A DNA stretch of 22,009 nt from DAOTXN01 sp034435435 (GTDB lineage: Bacteria; Chloroflexota; Anaerolineae; S140-20), in NCBI GenBank assembly GCA_034435435.1, contig DAOTXN010000046.1:1-22009 (forward strand). The letters run 5' to 3'. The translations under genes and the position numbers were made by a program. Position 1 is the stretch's first letter. Each line of letters begins with the position of its first letter. The notes beneath the pieces are model-generated. The model saw nothing but the letters and a program-made list of their open reading frames with translations, ran no database searches and was not told the DNA's origin. This document shows, one piece after another, positions 1 to 7,503 of this stretch.

Positions 1-1
1 G

Positions 2-115
2 CGCTGTGATTTGAGCTTGTTCCAGCTTGGCTTGCGCTTACTCGATCACTTCTTGAACGAGTCGATGCCCCTTCCTGTCGCGTTCCAAATGCTCGAACTC
101 ACAGCCTTTGTCTAA
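2..115 (+). pseudogene. C-terminal fragment of a probable transposase (cut by window edge)
   Basis: An open frame enters from the left edge and ends at TAA 113-115. It gives 37 residues with the pattern LSLFQLGLRLLDHFLNESMP, a hydrophobic helix like the C-terminal tail of DDE transposases of the IS4/ISAs1 type. The same frame occurs on the opposite strand at the right end. Assignment rests on its position inside a repeated element that ends 18 bases downstream and on the helix pattern. No catalytic residues are visible, so the family is a guess. The gene may be intact outside the window. Confidence 0.5.
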
Positions 116-133
116 AAGTGTCCGGTAGTGAAC
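2..133 (+). mobile_element. 3' end of an insertion sequence (left copy)
   Basis: This segment is identical, inverted, to 21878-22009. The identity stops abruptly after base 133, which marks the outer end of the element. It contains the end of an open frame (2-115) and then 18 bases ending in GGTAGTGAAC, presumably the terminal inverted repeat. The rest of the element lies outside the window. The family cannot be assigned from so little sequence. Confidence 0.7.
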
Positions 134-149
134 ACTTGGAAGGTACTAG

Positions 150-258
150 CAGCCTGTCGGAGAGACGTCATTTAGCCCCTTGTGGGCGTCCAAAATGGGC
201 GCAAAACGAGCCAAAAACGGGCACAAGGCCCTATATGACAGGGCTCTCCGATAGGCTG
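150..258. repeat. MITE-like element, copy 1 (complete, 109 bp)
   Basis: The ends are CAGCCTGTCGGAGAG and CTCTCCGATAGGCTG, a 15-bp inverted repeat with one mismatch. CTAG stands directly outside on both sides (146-149 and 259-262), as expected of a 4-bp target duplication such as IS5-type transposases make. The inside has no open frame of use and is itself partly palindromic. Two related copies lie at 381-449 and 21799-21877. It is a small non-autonomous element probably moved by a transposase encoded elsewhere. Confidence 0.75.
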
Positions 259-261
259 CTA

Positions 262-347
262 GAACAAAGATGATAAGAGTATATCAAATCTTTTTAATTT
301 GTCAATACCATACTTGAAATTTTTAATATATCAATAAGAAAATACAA
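262..347. other. AT-rich intergenic stretch, no gene seen
   Basis: About 85 bases of strongly AT-rich sequence between MITE copy 1 and the terminator hairpin. It is unlike the GC-rich rest of the window. I see no open frame with a ribosome site. On the minus strand its T-rich part near the hairpin serves as the terminator's T-tract. Confidence 0.5.
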
Positions 348-377
348 GCCGCCTCAGCGACATTCATCTGAGGCGGC
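348..377 (-). terminator. Intrinsic terminator of the MFS-DUF11 gene
   Basis: A perfect 10-bp stem (GCCGCCTCAG with CTGAGGCGGC) encloses a 10-base loop. Read on the minus strand it is followed by TTGTATTTTCTTATT, a good T-rich tail. It lies about 90 bases beyond the stop of the MFS-DUF11 gene, with MITE copy 2 in between. This suggests the MITE landed between gene and terminator. Confidence 0.8.
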
Positions 378-380
378 TAG

Positions 381-449
381 CAGTCGGAGCCTGTTTTGCG
401 CCCATTTTTACGCCCACAAGGGGCTAAATTACATCTCTCCGACAGGCGG
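381..449. repeat. MITE-like element, copy 2 (internally deleted, inverted)
   Basis: Read on the minus strand it matches copy 1 from CCTGTCGGAGAGA through TTTAGCCCCTTGTGGGCG to GGGCGCAAAAC. It lacks about 40 bases of the distal half. CTAG (377-380) borders it on one side, while the other border is CTGG (450-453), so a target duplication is no longer clean. Its edge is about 20 bases from the stop of the MFS-DUF11 gene. Confidence 0.7.
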
Positions 450-469
450 CTGGAGCGGGCAGACGCGCG

Positions 470-3319
470 CTAACGGATCGTTAAATCGGCTTCCGAGTTG
501 ATCAAGCTCTCCCACATCGCCGCATTGTCCGAGAGATTAAAGTCAATTTCGTTCGCCGCAACGGTGGCCGTGCTGACGAGTGTGCCAGACAATGCTGCGC
601 CGGTCATGGCCGCAATCGACAGCGTCGTGCTGCCGCCGGCGTCCAGTTGCCCCACAGAGCAAGCAATGCGGCCATCAAAATCAATCGCGCACGTTTCTGT
701 TCGCTCACCGGCTACCGAAAGAAGCGTGACGCCCGGCGGCAGCGTATAATTGAGCACGACATCCGTCGCCGCCAGGGGGCCGTTATTGGTGATGACCAAC
801 GTCCACGTGAGCGCCTGCCCCGCGACGACCGGCTCCCCTACGTCCAGGCTCAGCGCCAGGTTTGCGCCGAATGGGGGCGTAGCTTCACCCTCGCGGACCA
901 TCACGATCTGCAAGTTGGCCTGGACGGTCACGCTGACAGTCGCGCTGACGCTGTTGTTCGCCAGATCGAGGTCCGGCTCGTTGGCGCTGACGGCAACGCG
1001 ATTCAAGATACTCTCGTTCAGCGCCGGATCCACCGCTGTGACGAGCGCTGCCTGGGCCGTCTCGCCGCTGGCGAGGCTCCCCAGATCGCACCGGACGACG
1101 CCGGGCAACTCCGCTGCGGCGCAGCCGGTTCCATGCGAGAGTGTGGCCGTGATGAACGCCACGCCGGTCGACAGACTGTTGGAAATCGTCACGCCTGTCG
1201 CGTCTAGCGGTCCGTTGTTGGCGACGGCCAGTGTGATCGTCAGCCTTTCACCGGCCGCGACTTGCGGCGGCGCCTCGGCTGAAACGGCCAGGTCGGCCTG
1301 GTTATAGACTATATTTTTGCGCTCGGTCGCGTTATTCGCGGGGTTGGGGTCGCTCTCGCCAGCAGCGACGGTGGCCGTGTTGGTGATGACGCCGGCCGTC
1401 AGGGGGTCGATCACCAGCGCGATGGTGATCGCGGCGCTGGCCCCGTTGGGCAGCGTGCCCAGGTCGCAGGACAGCACGTTGTCCAACCCGACCAAACAGC
1501 CCGCGCCCTGGCTGGCGACGGCCGACACAAAGGTCGCGCCCAGCGGCAGCGCGTCGGTCACGACCACGCCCGTGGCATCCGACGGCCCGCCGTTGGCGAC
1601 GGTCAGGGTGTAGGTCAGCGGCTCACCGGCGACCAAAGCCGGTAGAGGCGTCGCCGTCGGGGGGAGCGGGGTGGGCGTTGGCGTGGGCAGCAGGGTTGAC
1701 GTGGGCTGAGAGGTGGGTTCAGCGGTGGGGGGGGCGGTCGGCGAGGGCATGGGAGCGCTGGTGGGAATGGCCTGCTCGTCGGCCTGCAAATTGGCCTCGG
1801 CCACTTCTGCGCTCACCGGCTCTGCGTCGGTCGCCGTCAGGACTTGGACTTGTAGCCAGCCCAGGCCCACCACCAATGCCGCCAACACCAGCGACGCCAG
1901 GGCCACGGCAAATCTGCGACGGGTTGACCAGCCGACCCGCGCGGGTCGCGTCTCCCACGGGGCCGCTGCCTTTGGCTCCGGCTCGGCCTGCGCCTCGGGC
2001 GCGTCGTGGTCGGGCAGAATGCGCTCGGCGTCGCGAATGACTCGCACGGCGTATCCTCCCAGTCCGACCAGGGTCGCCAGCCCTCCGCCCAGGACAAATA
2101 TCAGCGCCATGCCTGCGCCCGACCCGCTGCCGACCAGCCAGCCCCACACCCCGCTGAGACCCCCTCCCTCGCGCATGGCCGGCTCCAAGACCAGGTCGGC
2201 CAGCGGACCGGCCAACAGCGCGGCGACCGGGCTGACAAACCAGGCGATGAGCCGGCGGGTAGAAAACACTCTCCCCTGCACGTCGGGCGCGACTTTGGAC
2301 TGCCAGATGGCCTGGTTGGATCCGTTGATGATGGGGACGAGAAAATTCCCCGCAAACGCCCCCATCACCCACACCGGCACAGCCTGCCCCATTCCCATCA
2401 GCGCCAGGCTCAAGCCAGATAGGACCCATCCACCCAACACCCCGTTCACGCGCCGCCTGGGACCACCCCAGGCCGCCATGGCCAGCCCTCCCACCACACC
2501 GCCGACGGCCCCCATTGATTGCACCGTACCCAGCGCCAGCTCGTTGTTGGCGGTGCGGGCCAGAATCATGGCGGCATACACATTATAGGCCAGGCCGGAG
2601 AAAAAATTGCCGATGAGAAACACGAGCTGTAGTCCCAACAGGCTGGGGCGCTCGACGATGTACTGAAAGCCGTACACCGATTCGGTCAACAGGCTACCCT
2701 GACCCTTACGCCCGGCGGCGCTTTGTTCCGGTTGGGGGATATGCACAAAGAACAGCGCGCCCACCGCAAAGGCAAAGGTGACAATGTCGATGATGAGGAT
2801 GCCATCCAGGCCAATGGGGCCGATCAATGCCCCGGCCAACACCGGCGCAAAGATGTGCGAGCCATTCCCGGCCAGTTCCATCATGCCGTTGGCGCGACCG
2901 TATTGCTCTTTGGGCAGCATCATGCTGATGGCGGCAGAAAAGGCCGGCCACTGAAAGGCCTGAAATGCGCCGTTGACCGCGTTGGTGATGAACAAGTGCC
3001 ACACCTCCAGGTTGCCGGTGGCGTGCAGGATGAGGACCACAATCGTCGTGGCTCCCGCCGCCAGGTCGCTGACCATCATCATCAATCTGCGGTTGGAACG
3101 GTCCACGATAGCGCCCGCCAGCGGGCTGAGCAACAGCAGCGGCGTCACGAAGAAAAAGCCCGTTAGCGCCAGCGCCGTGGCCTTTTCGGTGCCCTCGTAC
3201 ACCCATATCGTGACCGCAAAGCCGGTCATGGCGCTGCCCAGGATAGAAACGACCTGGCCGAGCCAGATGATGATAAAGGCACGCATACCCATGGGCTGCC
3301 TGGCTTGTGTCTCGGTCAT
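470..3319 (-). CDS. MFS transporter fused to an extracellular DUF11-repeat stalk
   Basis: A 949-aa membrane protein. Residues 10-430 are an MFS permease of the efflux (MFS_1/MFS_3) type with loop motif A visible as GAIVDRSNRR. An extra membrane helix lies at about 469-491, then a Thr/Pro-rich linker (515-560). Three DUF11 repeats of about 110-130 residues follow (562-672, 674-800, 802-940), each with a T(N)NGP-type core and a Cys pair. The chain ends SEADLTIR, which looks like the start of a fourth repeat, so the 3' end may have been lost when the adjacent MITE inserted. I chose ATG 3319, with AAGGAG six bases upstream, over a TTG at 3337 that overlaps the preceding stop. It follows the ArsR-type gene by 14 bases, so export is probably under that regulator. 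The substrate is unknown. MFS fused to DUF11 is unusual. Confidence 0.85.
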   Translation of the reverse strand: MTETQARQPMGMRAFIIIWLGQVVSILGSAMTGFAVTIWVYEGTEKATALALTGFFFVTPLLLLSPLAGAIVDRSNRRLMMMVSDLAAGATTIVVLILHATGNLEVWHLFITNAVNGAFQAFQWPAFSAAISMMLPKEQYGRANGMMELAGNGSHIFAPVLAGALIGPIGLDGILIIDIVTFAFAVGALFFVHIPQPEQSAAGRKGQGSLLTESVYGFQYIVERPSLLGLQLVFLIGNFFSGLAYNVYAAMILARTANNELALGTVQSMGAVGGVVGGLAMAAWGGPRRRVNGVLGGWVLSGLSLALMGMGQAVPVWVMGAFAGNFLVPIINGSNQAIWQSKVAPDVQGRVFSTRRLIAWFVSPVAALLAGPLADLVLEPAMREGGGLSGVWGWLVGSGSGAGMALIFVLGGGLATLVGLGGYAVRVIRDAERILPDHDAPEAQAEPEPKAAAPWETRPARVGWSTRRRFAVALASLVLAALVVGLGWLQVQVLTATDAEPVSAEVAEANLQADEQAIPTSAPMPSPTAPPTAEPTSQPTSTLLPTPTPTPLPPTATPLPALVAGEPLTYTLTVANGGPSDATGVVVTDALPLGATFVSAVASQGAGCLVGLDNVLSCDLGTLPNGASAAITIALVIDPLTAGVITNTATVAAGESDPNPANNATERKNIVYNQADLAVSAEAPPQVAAGERLTITLAVANNGPLDATGVTISNSLSTGVAFITATLSHGTGCAAAELPGVVRCDLGSLASGETAQAALVTAVDPALNESILNRVAVSANEPDLDLANNSVSATVSVTVQANLQIVMVREGEATPPFGANLALSLDVGEPVVAGQALTWTLVITNNGPLAATDVVLNYTLPPGVTLLSVAGERTETCAIDFDGRIACSVGQLDAGGSTTLSIAAMTGAALSGTLVSTATVAANEIDFNLSDNAAMWESLINSEADLTIR

Positions 3320-3333
3320 ACGAGTCTCCTTTT

Positions 3334-4386
3334 TCAATCTTGCTTATCCTGTGTCAAAAATGTCTCTAACGCAGCCAACGCGGTTTTGAGCGCCTCGGGC
3401 CGGGCCGCGTAACGCCGCGCGTCTTGGGCTTTTTCCAGCGTCAGATGCACCAGCCCGGCCATGCGCAGCCGGTCGAGATGGTGAATCACAGTGGGCGGGC
3501 GCAGGCGTAATCTGCGGGCGATTTGCGAGGGCGATAGCGGCTCCGCAGTCAGGTAACGCAGAATACGCAGGCGGGTGGGGTCGCTCAGGGCTTTGAGCGC
3601 CCGCATCACTGCGTCGGGCACGACTTCTCCGGGGACCAGCGCCGCGTCGGGGGGGCGCGCCCCAAAGAGAATCAGCTCGCGCTCCGGGCTAATGGGCGCA
3701 AAAACCAGCAAAGGCGTGCTCCAAAAAGAGGGCGCCAACACCAACTCGGGCGCGTGGGGCAATTCGACCAACCGCAATCCCTGGGAAAGCTCTTCCAACA
3801 AGGCCGCCAGGTCCAGGCGCTGCGCCAGCTCCTGGCCGTGGGCCAGCGCTGCTTCCAGAGCCGGCCGGATGCGCCTTTCCTCTTCGGCGAAAAAGGCCGC
3901 ATGATAGGCCATCAACGCCTCCAGATAACGCTCGCCGAATTCTGCCGAGCGCGACCACCACTCCAGCGCGTAGGTCACGGCCTGCTTTTTGACCTCGGTC
4001 TTTTTTTCTCTGGCGTATGCCAGCAAGAACTGTCTGTCACTCTCTTCCCAGCGACCGCGATCCGCAACTCGCTGCCACAACTCCCACACCTCGGTCGAGA
4101 GCTCGGGAAAAAAGGACAGTGCTTCCAATCGCTCCGCGGCCGGAATTTGCGCCAGGACCTGCAAAGCCGTCGCGCCGTCTTTCGGTGCGGGCAGCGTATG
4201 CACCCACCGCATCGGCCACAAAATCGTCGTCGCTTGTTCCAGAATTTCGCGTTGGTCGGCCGCCAGCCGCGCTCGCACCCCCCGCGCCCACGCGCCGCGC
4301 AGCTCATACTTGCCCGGCTCGTGCAGCACCATCAGGCTCACGAACAAATCATACGCGGTTCCACAGTCCCAAATCAATCGCGGCAT
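3334..4386 (-). CDS. ArsR-family transcriptional regulator with long N-terminal sensor region
   Basis: A 350-aa protein. Residues 258-345 form a winged helix-turn-helix with the ArsR signature ALSDPTRLRILRYL (266-279) and recognition helix region PPTVIHHLDRLRMAG. The roughly 250-residue N-terminal part starts with WDCGTAYDLFVSL, a pattern I associate with a long ArsR subgroup common in Chloroflexota and Actinobacteria. It probably senses a ligand. No metal-binding Cys motif is seen, so a metal sensor is unlikely. Its stop lies 14 bases before the transporter start, and the gene lies 56 bases after the hydrolase stop. One transcript from the promoter at 5155-5183 is likely, with autoregulation through the palindrome there as an inference. 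The ribosome site before ATG 4386 is weak. Confidence 0.85.
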   Translation of the reverse strand: MPRLIWDCGTAYDLFVSLMVLHEPGKYELRGAWARGVRARLAADQREILEQATTILWPMRWVHTLPAPKDGATALQVLAQIPAAERLEALSFFPELSTEVWELWQRVADRGRWEESDRQFLLAYAREKKTEVKKQAVTYALEWWSRSAEFGERYLEALMAYHAAFFAEEERRIRPALEAALAHGQELAQRLDLAALLEELSQGLRLVELPHAPELVLAPSFWSTPLLVFAPISPERELILFGARPPDAALVPGEVVPDAVMRALKALSDPTRLRILRYLTAEPLSPSQIARRLRLRPPTVIHHLDRLRMAGLVHLTLEKAQDARRYAARPEALKTALAALETFLTQDKQD

Positions 4387-4389
4387 CGG

Positions 4390-4440
4390 TACATCGGACG
4401 AAAGACGAATAACGAATTACGCCTCACGCCTCACGCTTCA
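4390..4440. repeat. Short tandem-like spacer repeats (ACGAA and CACGCYT units)
   Basis: The spacer between the hydrolase stop and the regulator start is built of small near-repeats: GACGAAAGACGAATAACGAA followed by about four 7-base units of the form CTCACGC/TTCACGC. A related patch occurs, inverted, at 16019-16058. It is too regular to be random and has no coding sense. Confidence 0.45.
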
Positions 4441-4442
4441 CG

Positions 4443-5087
4443 CTACATCTCCCACGTGGCGTCGCCAAAGAAATCGCCGTGGTCCTTGCGCAAAAAGGCT
4501 TCGATGGCGGCGCGCTTGTCGCCCAGGCAGAAGGACGGTCCGTGTCCAGGATAACAGATGGCCTCGTCCGACCACGCCAGGATGACCTCGCGCAGGATTT
4601 CCAGGGTGACCTTGAAATCTTGCGCCGACCACGTTTTGCCGGGTCCACCTTCAAAAATCGTGTCCCCTACGATGATGCGCGGGTCGCCGCGCCCAGCCTC
4701 GCCCCACAAGGCGAAACAGATTTGTCCTGGGGTGTGACCGGGTGTGTGGACCACACGGATGGTGTGCTCCCCCACTTGAAACGTGTCGCCGTCGCCCAGA
4801 TGTCGGTCGGCTGGACGGGCTGCCTCGCCAAAATCCGACGCCGGATGCGCCAGTACCGGCGCGCTGAGCCGATCGCGCATCTCGTCCAGGGCGCCGATGT
4901 GATCCTCGTGATGATGGGTCACCAAAATCGCCGTCGGATCGGTATCGGCGAGCCATTCGGTCAGCGCGTCGGGATCTGCGCCCGGGTCGATGAGCACACT
5001 GGAGCGCGTGCTTGGGCACACCAGCGCATAGGCGTTCATGCCCCAGGGACCAACCTGACGGGTGCGCAGCTCTAGTTTTTTCTCCAT
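4443..5087 (-). CDS. Metallo-beta-lactamase-fold hydrolase (glyoxalase II-like)
   Basis: A 214-aa soluble protein with the full metal-site set of the MBL fold: THHHEDH (H58, H60, D62, H63), H118 in HTPGHTPGQ, D142 in GDTIFEGG and H182 in PGHGPS. The layout is that of hydroxyacylglutathione-hydrolase-like enzymes that cleave thioesters of small molecules. The true substrate is not evident. I chose ATG 5087 (MEKKLEL) because AAGGAG lies 10 bases upstream. The ATG at 5096 is only one base from that site. It is the first gene of a probable operon with the ArsR-type regulator and the MFS-DUF11 transporter, which would fit detoxification plus export of the same compound (inference). Confidence 0.88.
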   Translation of the reverse strand: MEKKLELRTRQVGPWGMNAYALVCPSTRSSVLIDPGADPDALTEWLADTDPTAILVTHHHEDHIGALDEMRDRLSAPVLAHPASDFGEAARPADRHLGDGDTFQVGEHTIRVVHTPGHTPGQICFALWGEAGRGDPRIIVGDTIFEGGPGKTWSAQDFKVTLEILREVILAWSDEAICYPGHGPSFCLGDKRAAIEAFLRKDHGDFFGDATWEM

Positions 5088-5150
5088 CGCACACATACTC
5101 CTTTGATTCTCAAGCGGGGCAAAAGCTTCAAAGTTAGACGCTTGTGATAG

Positions 5151-5166
5151 TTAGATATTAATCTAA
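5151..5166. promoter_or_regulatory. Palindromic candidate operator over the -10 box
   Basis: TTAGAT-ATTA-ATCTAA, 6-bp arms around 4 bases, overlaps the -10 of the promoter for the hydrolase/regulator/transporter unit. AT-rich palindromes at this position are typical ArsR-family operators. The adjacent regulator gene makes autoregulation likely but unproved. Confidence 0.5.
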
Positions 5167-5183
5167 TCTCTCGCGCTTGTCAA
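5155..5183 (-). promoter_or_regulatory. Sigma-70-type promoter of the hydrolase-ArsR-MFS unit
   Basis: On the minus strand TTGACA (5178-5183), 17-base spacer, TAATAT (5155-5160). It gives a leader of about 60 bases before ATG 5087. The -10 lies within the palindrome at 5151-5166. Confidence 0.75.
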
Positions 5184-5203
5184 GAAAAACGCGCTGGCCG
5201 ATG

Positions 5204-5827
5204 TTACGCACAGCGAGACAGGATTTGGATGTGTTCTTCGCTGAGCGAGACCACGCGCGGGGGCAGACGCTGACCGGTTTCTGGGTCAACCTCAAAGACG
5301 ATGTAAAAGGGCGCGGGGACGCTGGCGGCGACAGGCTGTAGAATGGGAGGGGGAGCCGTCTGCGCCGACTGATAGTAGGCAAAACGCCCCGGGCGCGTCT
5401 CGTCAAAGTCGAGGCTGGCGCGCAGCGTGGGCAGGTCGAGTGAAACGTCGTGCGGCAGCAGGCGAAAGGCGCGCACTACTGGGACTGTATCGTCTTGCAA
5501 CGAACAGATCAGGTAAGTGCAGTCAGGGTAATGGGCGCTCCACGCATCAGAGGCCGAAGGATAAGCCGGGCTGACCGGGTGGGAGTGGTAAATGGCGACC
5601 ATCTCATCACCGGCTGGTTCGAACTCGAATTGCAGGAGCAAAGTCTGCGGATCGACCTCGTAATCGTGGATGGGGTCGGGTGCGAGATTGTGAGCGCGCA
5701 CGGCTTCAAAGGCGCATCGTCCTTGCCCGCGCAAGATGCCGCACACCTCTTGAGGTTTGCCCTCACGGGCATGAGAGACGATTTTCTCGTAAACGGCCTG
5801 GGTGAGTTGAAATATCGGATCGGACAT
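5204..5827 (-). CDS. JAMM/MPN+ metallopeptidase-domain protein
   Basis: A 207-aa protein with the zinc site of JAMM peptidases: E27 in PQEVCG, then HSHP (H81, H83) and PSASD (S91, D94), matching HxHx(10)D. Prokaryotic relatives remove ubiquitin-like or sulfur-carrier proteins or act in cysteine synthesis, but no such carrier or E1-like gene is nearby. The C-terminal 70 residues are not recognised. ATG 5827 was chosen because the hairpin 5843-5869 occupies the 5' part of the longer frame that would start at 5872. There is no clear ribosome site before either start, so the start is the weak point. It sits 117 bases upstream of the hydrolase and could be read through from the FHA gene. Confidence 0.8.
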   Translation of the reverse strand: MSDPIFQLTQAVYEKIVSHAREGKPQEVCGILRGQGRCAFEAVRAHNLAPDPIHDYEVDPQTLLLQFEFEPAGDEMVAIYHSHPVSPAYPSASDAWSAHYPDCTYLICSLQDDTVPVVRAFRLLPHDVSLDLPTLRASLDFDETRPGRFAYYQSAQTAPPPILQPVAASVPAPFYIVFEVDPETGQRLPPRVVSLSEEHIQILSRCA

Positions 5828-5842
5828 GGGTTCAAAACAAAC

Positions 5843-5869
5843 AAAAGCGCGGGCATGCGCCGCGCTTTT
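5843..5869 (-). terminator. Intrinsic terminator after the FHA gene
   Basis: A perfect 10-bp stem (AAAAGCGCGG with CCGCGCTTTT) around a 7-base loop. On the minus strand it continues as TTTTGTTTGTTTT. It lies 21 bases beyond the FHA stop and 16 bases before the JAMM start, so it either ends the FHA transcript or attenuates reading into the JAMM gene. Confidence 0.75.
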
Positions 5870-5889
5870 CATGGCGGGTTGAACAGGTT

Positions 5890-6402
5890 CTACTTTCTAA
5901 TCTCAAACTTGAGCGGCAACCGCCCCAGTTGGATTTCGTCGCCGTTGCGCAAGCCCTGTGGGACGTAAGGTGGAATGCGCTGTTTGTTGATATACGTCCC
6001 ATTGGTGCTCAACAGGTCTTCGATATAAAAGCCAGTCGGCTGGCGGTGGATACGAGCGTGAAAGCGGGACACGCCGCCCTTGTACGCGCCGTGGAGCGTC
6101 AGGTCGAGCATCGGCGTCGTGCCGTCAGGGATTTGTCCCCGCCCTAGATTCAACGTCGTCACCTGGGGCAGAATAATCTCCTGACCATCGTCGCACAGTA
6201 GCACCAGGGTTGCATCGAGCGGCGACCCTTCAGGCCGATCTGGCTCGCGGGTTTCAAAGGGGCTACGCTTTTCCGATGGCAGTTCCTGTTCGGGGACTTC
6301 GTCCGTAGAAAGTCGTTTCCCCGTCGGCAGGTGAACTCCGCACCGACCACAAAAAAGTGAGCCGGGTAAGTTGTCATGACCACACGCTGGGCACTTGATC
6401 AT
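5890..6402 (-). CDS. Zinc-ribbon and FHA-domain protein
   Basis: A 170-aa protein. The N-terminal zinc ribbon has C4, C7, C18 and C21 (CPAC...CGRC). A charged linker follows (about 28-62), then an FHA domain (about 64-168) with GRG at 87-89, SRFHARI at 112-118 and STNGTYIN at 132-139. These hold the residues (R88, S112, N134) that bind phosphothreonine in FHA domains. Such proteins act as adaptors for Ser/Thr kinase signalling. No kinase gene is in this window. ATG 6402 is preceded by AGAGGA. It has its own promoter (6447-6475) and terminator, so it appears to be a single-gene transcript. Confidence 0.88.
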   Translation of the reverse strand: MIKCPACGHDNLPGSLFCGRCGVHLPTGKRLSTDEVPEQELPSEKRSPFETREPDRPEGSPLDATLVLLCDDGQEIILPQVTTLNLGRGQIPDGTTPMLDLTLHGAYKGGVSRFHARIHRQPTGFYIEDLLSTNGTYINKQRIPPYVPQGLRNGDEIQLGRLPLKFEIRK

Positions 6403-6446
6403 TTTGTTCCTCTTTACACGTAAATGCGATTCCGATGCTCATATTG

Positions 6447-6475
6447 ATTATAGCCTGCTACGGCGCGTCTGGCAA
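6447..6475 (-). promoter_or_regulatory. Promoter of the FHA gene
   Basis: On the minus strand TTGCCA (6470-6475), 17 bases, TATAAT (6447-6452). The -35 overlaps the last codons of the upstream Nudix gene. Confidence 0.75.
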
Positions 6476-7000
6476 GTGATAAATGTTGAATCGTATCACG
6501 AGGTGGTTATTTTGGTCATAGCTATAATGCCCTGACAAGAGCGGCGCGTCGTCGGCGAGATCGAGAATGCGCGGTAACAGAGCTGGCAAGTCTTCGACCA
6601 GTTCGTAATCCAGCAACTTGGGCCGGGGAATCCACTCTAGCGTTCCCTCGGCCGATGCGCGGGTCTGACGATGACGCGCCCGCGCCGTAAAGACAAACAG
6701 CAAGACCCCTGGATATGGCTCACCAGCGTCCACGTTGATCAGCGCGCGTAAACGCAGGTCTTGAACGTCATCCGCACACCAGCCGGTCTCTTCACAAAGC
6801 TCTCGCAAGGCCGCGGCGCACACGTCTTCGTCTCGCTCCACGTGCCCGCCAATGCCATTGTAACGATTAGCCCACAAGCGTTTACCGGGCGCACCTTTTA
6901 AAAAAAGCACGTCGTCGTCACAAGTGACAAAGCACAGCGTGCGCAACACAGCCTGATAGCGCCCGACGGTTGCAGAAACTCCTTGATCCTCCCGCTTCAT
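6458..7000 (-). CDS. Nudix hydrolase (MutT-like)
   Basis: A 180-aa protein with a complete Nudix box at residues 52-74 (GHVERDE, then RELCEETGW), matching Gx5Ex7REUxEExGU, so it should cleave nucleoside diphosphate-linked substrates with a divalent metal. The exact substrate is not readable. The sequence around the box (NRYNGIGGHVE) resembles 8-oxo-dGTP-type MutT enzymes. Start ATG 7000 overlaps the stop of the preceding coiled-coil gene by 4 bases (ATGA), which implies translational coupling. The C-terminal 40 residues (LLSGHYSYDQNNHLVIRFN) look like an added strand pair. Confidence 0.87.
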   Translation of the reverse strand: MKREDQGVSATVGRYQAVLRTLCFVTCDDDVLFLKGAPGKRLWANRYNGIGGHVERDEDVCAAALRELCEETGWCADDVQDLRLRALINVDAGEPYPGVLLFVFTARARHRQTRASAEGTLEWIPRPKLLDYELVEDLPALLPRILDLADDAPLLSGHYSYDQNNHLVIRFNIYHLPDAP

Positions 7001-7317
7001 TGTCTCTGTTGAACAGCCTCATCGGTAGAACACGTGTCCAGCTCGACCAACCTAGCCTGGTGGTGTTCGACGTATGTTTGGGTCTCCTGGATAACATTTT
7101 CTTGCTGCAGGACCATATTCAAATAAGCGTCACTTTGAACGCGCCATTTTTCGCGCTCGTCTTCTGTGCGGGCCTGGCTGCGCATGCGCCTGGCAATGTT
7201 CCACTCGAATCTGAGTCGTGCAAGTCTTTGCTCTTGCTCTCTCAACTGACGTCGCGCAGTGGTCAACTGCTCGGCAATTTCTTGGCGCAGTGTTTCTCGC
7301 ATAAAATCGCTGAGCAT
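6997..7317 (-). CDS. Small coiled-coil protein of unknown function
   Basis: A 106-aa protein almost entirely helical and rich in Glu, Arg and Gln (for example RQEIAEQLTTARRQLREQEQ). It has heptad spacing through most of the chain, no membrane segment and no recognised catalytic motif. ATG 7317 was chosen because GGGAG lies about eight bases upstream. Longer frames to 7497 have no ribosome site and would run through the promoter at 7376-7404. Its ATGA overlap with the Nudix gene shows the two are made together. I do not recognise a family. Confidence 0.7.
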   Translation of the reverse strand: MLSDFMRETLRQEIAEQLTTARRQLREQEQRLARLRFEWNIARRMRSQARTEDEREKWRVQSDAYLNMVLQQENVIQETQTYVEHHQARLVELDTCSTDEAVQQRQ

Positions 7318-7375
7318 CACGGCTCTCCCCTGTTTATGACGTGAAATCGAATGGCGATTTGAGATTCCTCGCTCC

Positions 7376-7404
7376 AGTATACCTATTATCGCTCGAAAAT
7401 GCAA
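7376..7404 (-). promoter_or_regulatory. Promoter of the coiled-coil/Nudix pair
   Basis: On the minus strand TTGCAT (7399-7404), 17 bases, TATACT (7376-7381). The start ATG 7317 follows after about 50 transcribed bases. Confidence 0.65.
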
Positions 7405-7456
7405 TTCCTCAAGGGTTAATCCTGTCGATCCTTGGCGGCAATCACCTCCAGATGTG

Positions 7457-7485
7457 TTGACCCGATACAGGCAATGCGTTATAAT
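7457..7485 (+). promoter_or_regulatory. Orphan plus-strand promoter facing an antisense direction
   Basis: TTGACC (7457-7462), 17 bases, perfect TATAAT (7480-7485). Transcription would start near 7492 and enter the 3' end of the glycosidase gene on the opposite strand. I see no plus-strand gene with a ribosome site downstream. Confidence 0.5.
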
Positions 7486-7503
7486 TCCGGGGCGCAAAGC
7501 GAG

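Noticed and set aside
1713..2588. 291-aa plus-strand frame opposite the MFS-DUF11 gene
   Set aside because: Ser/Pro/Ala-rich antisense product of a membrane protein gene, with no start signal or family features.
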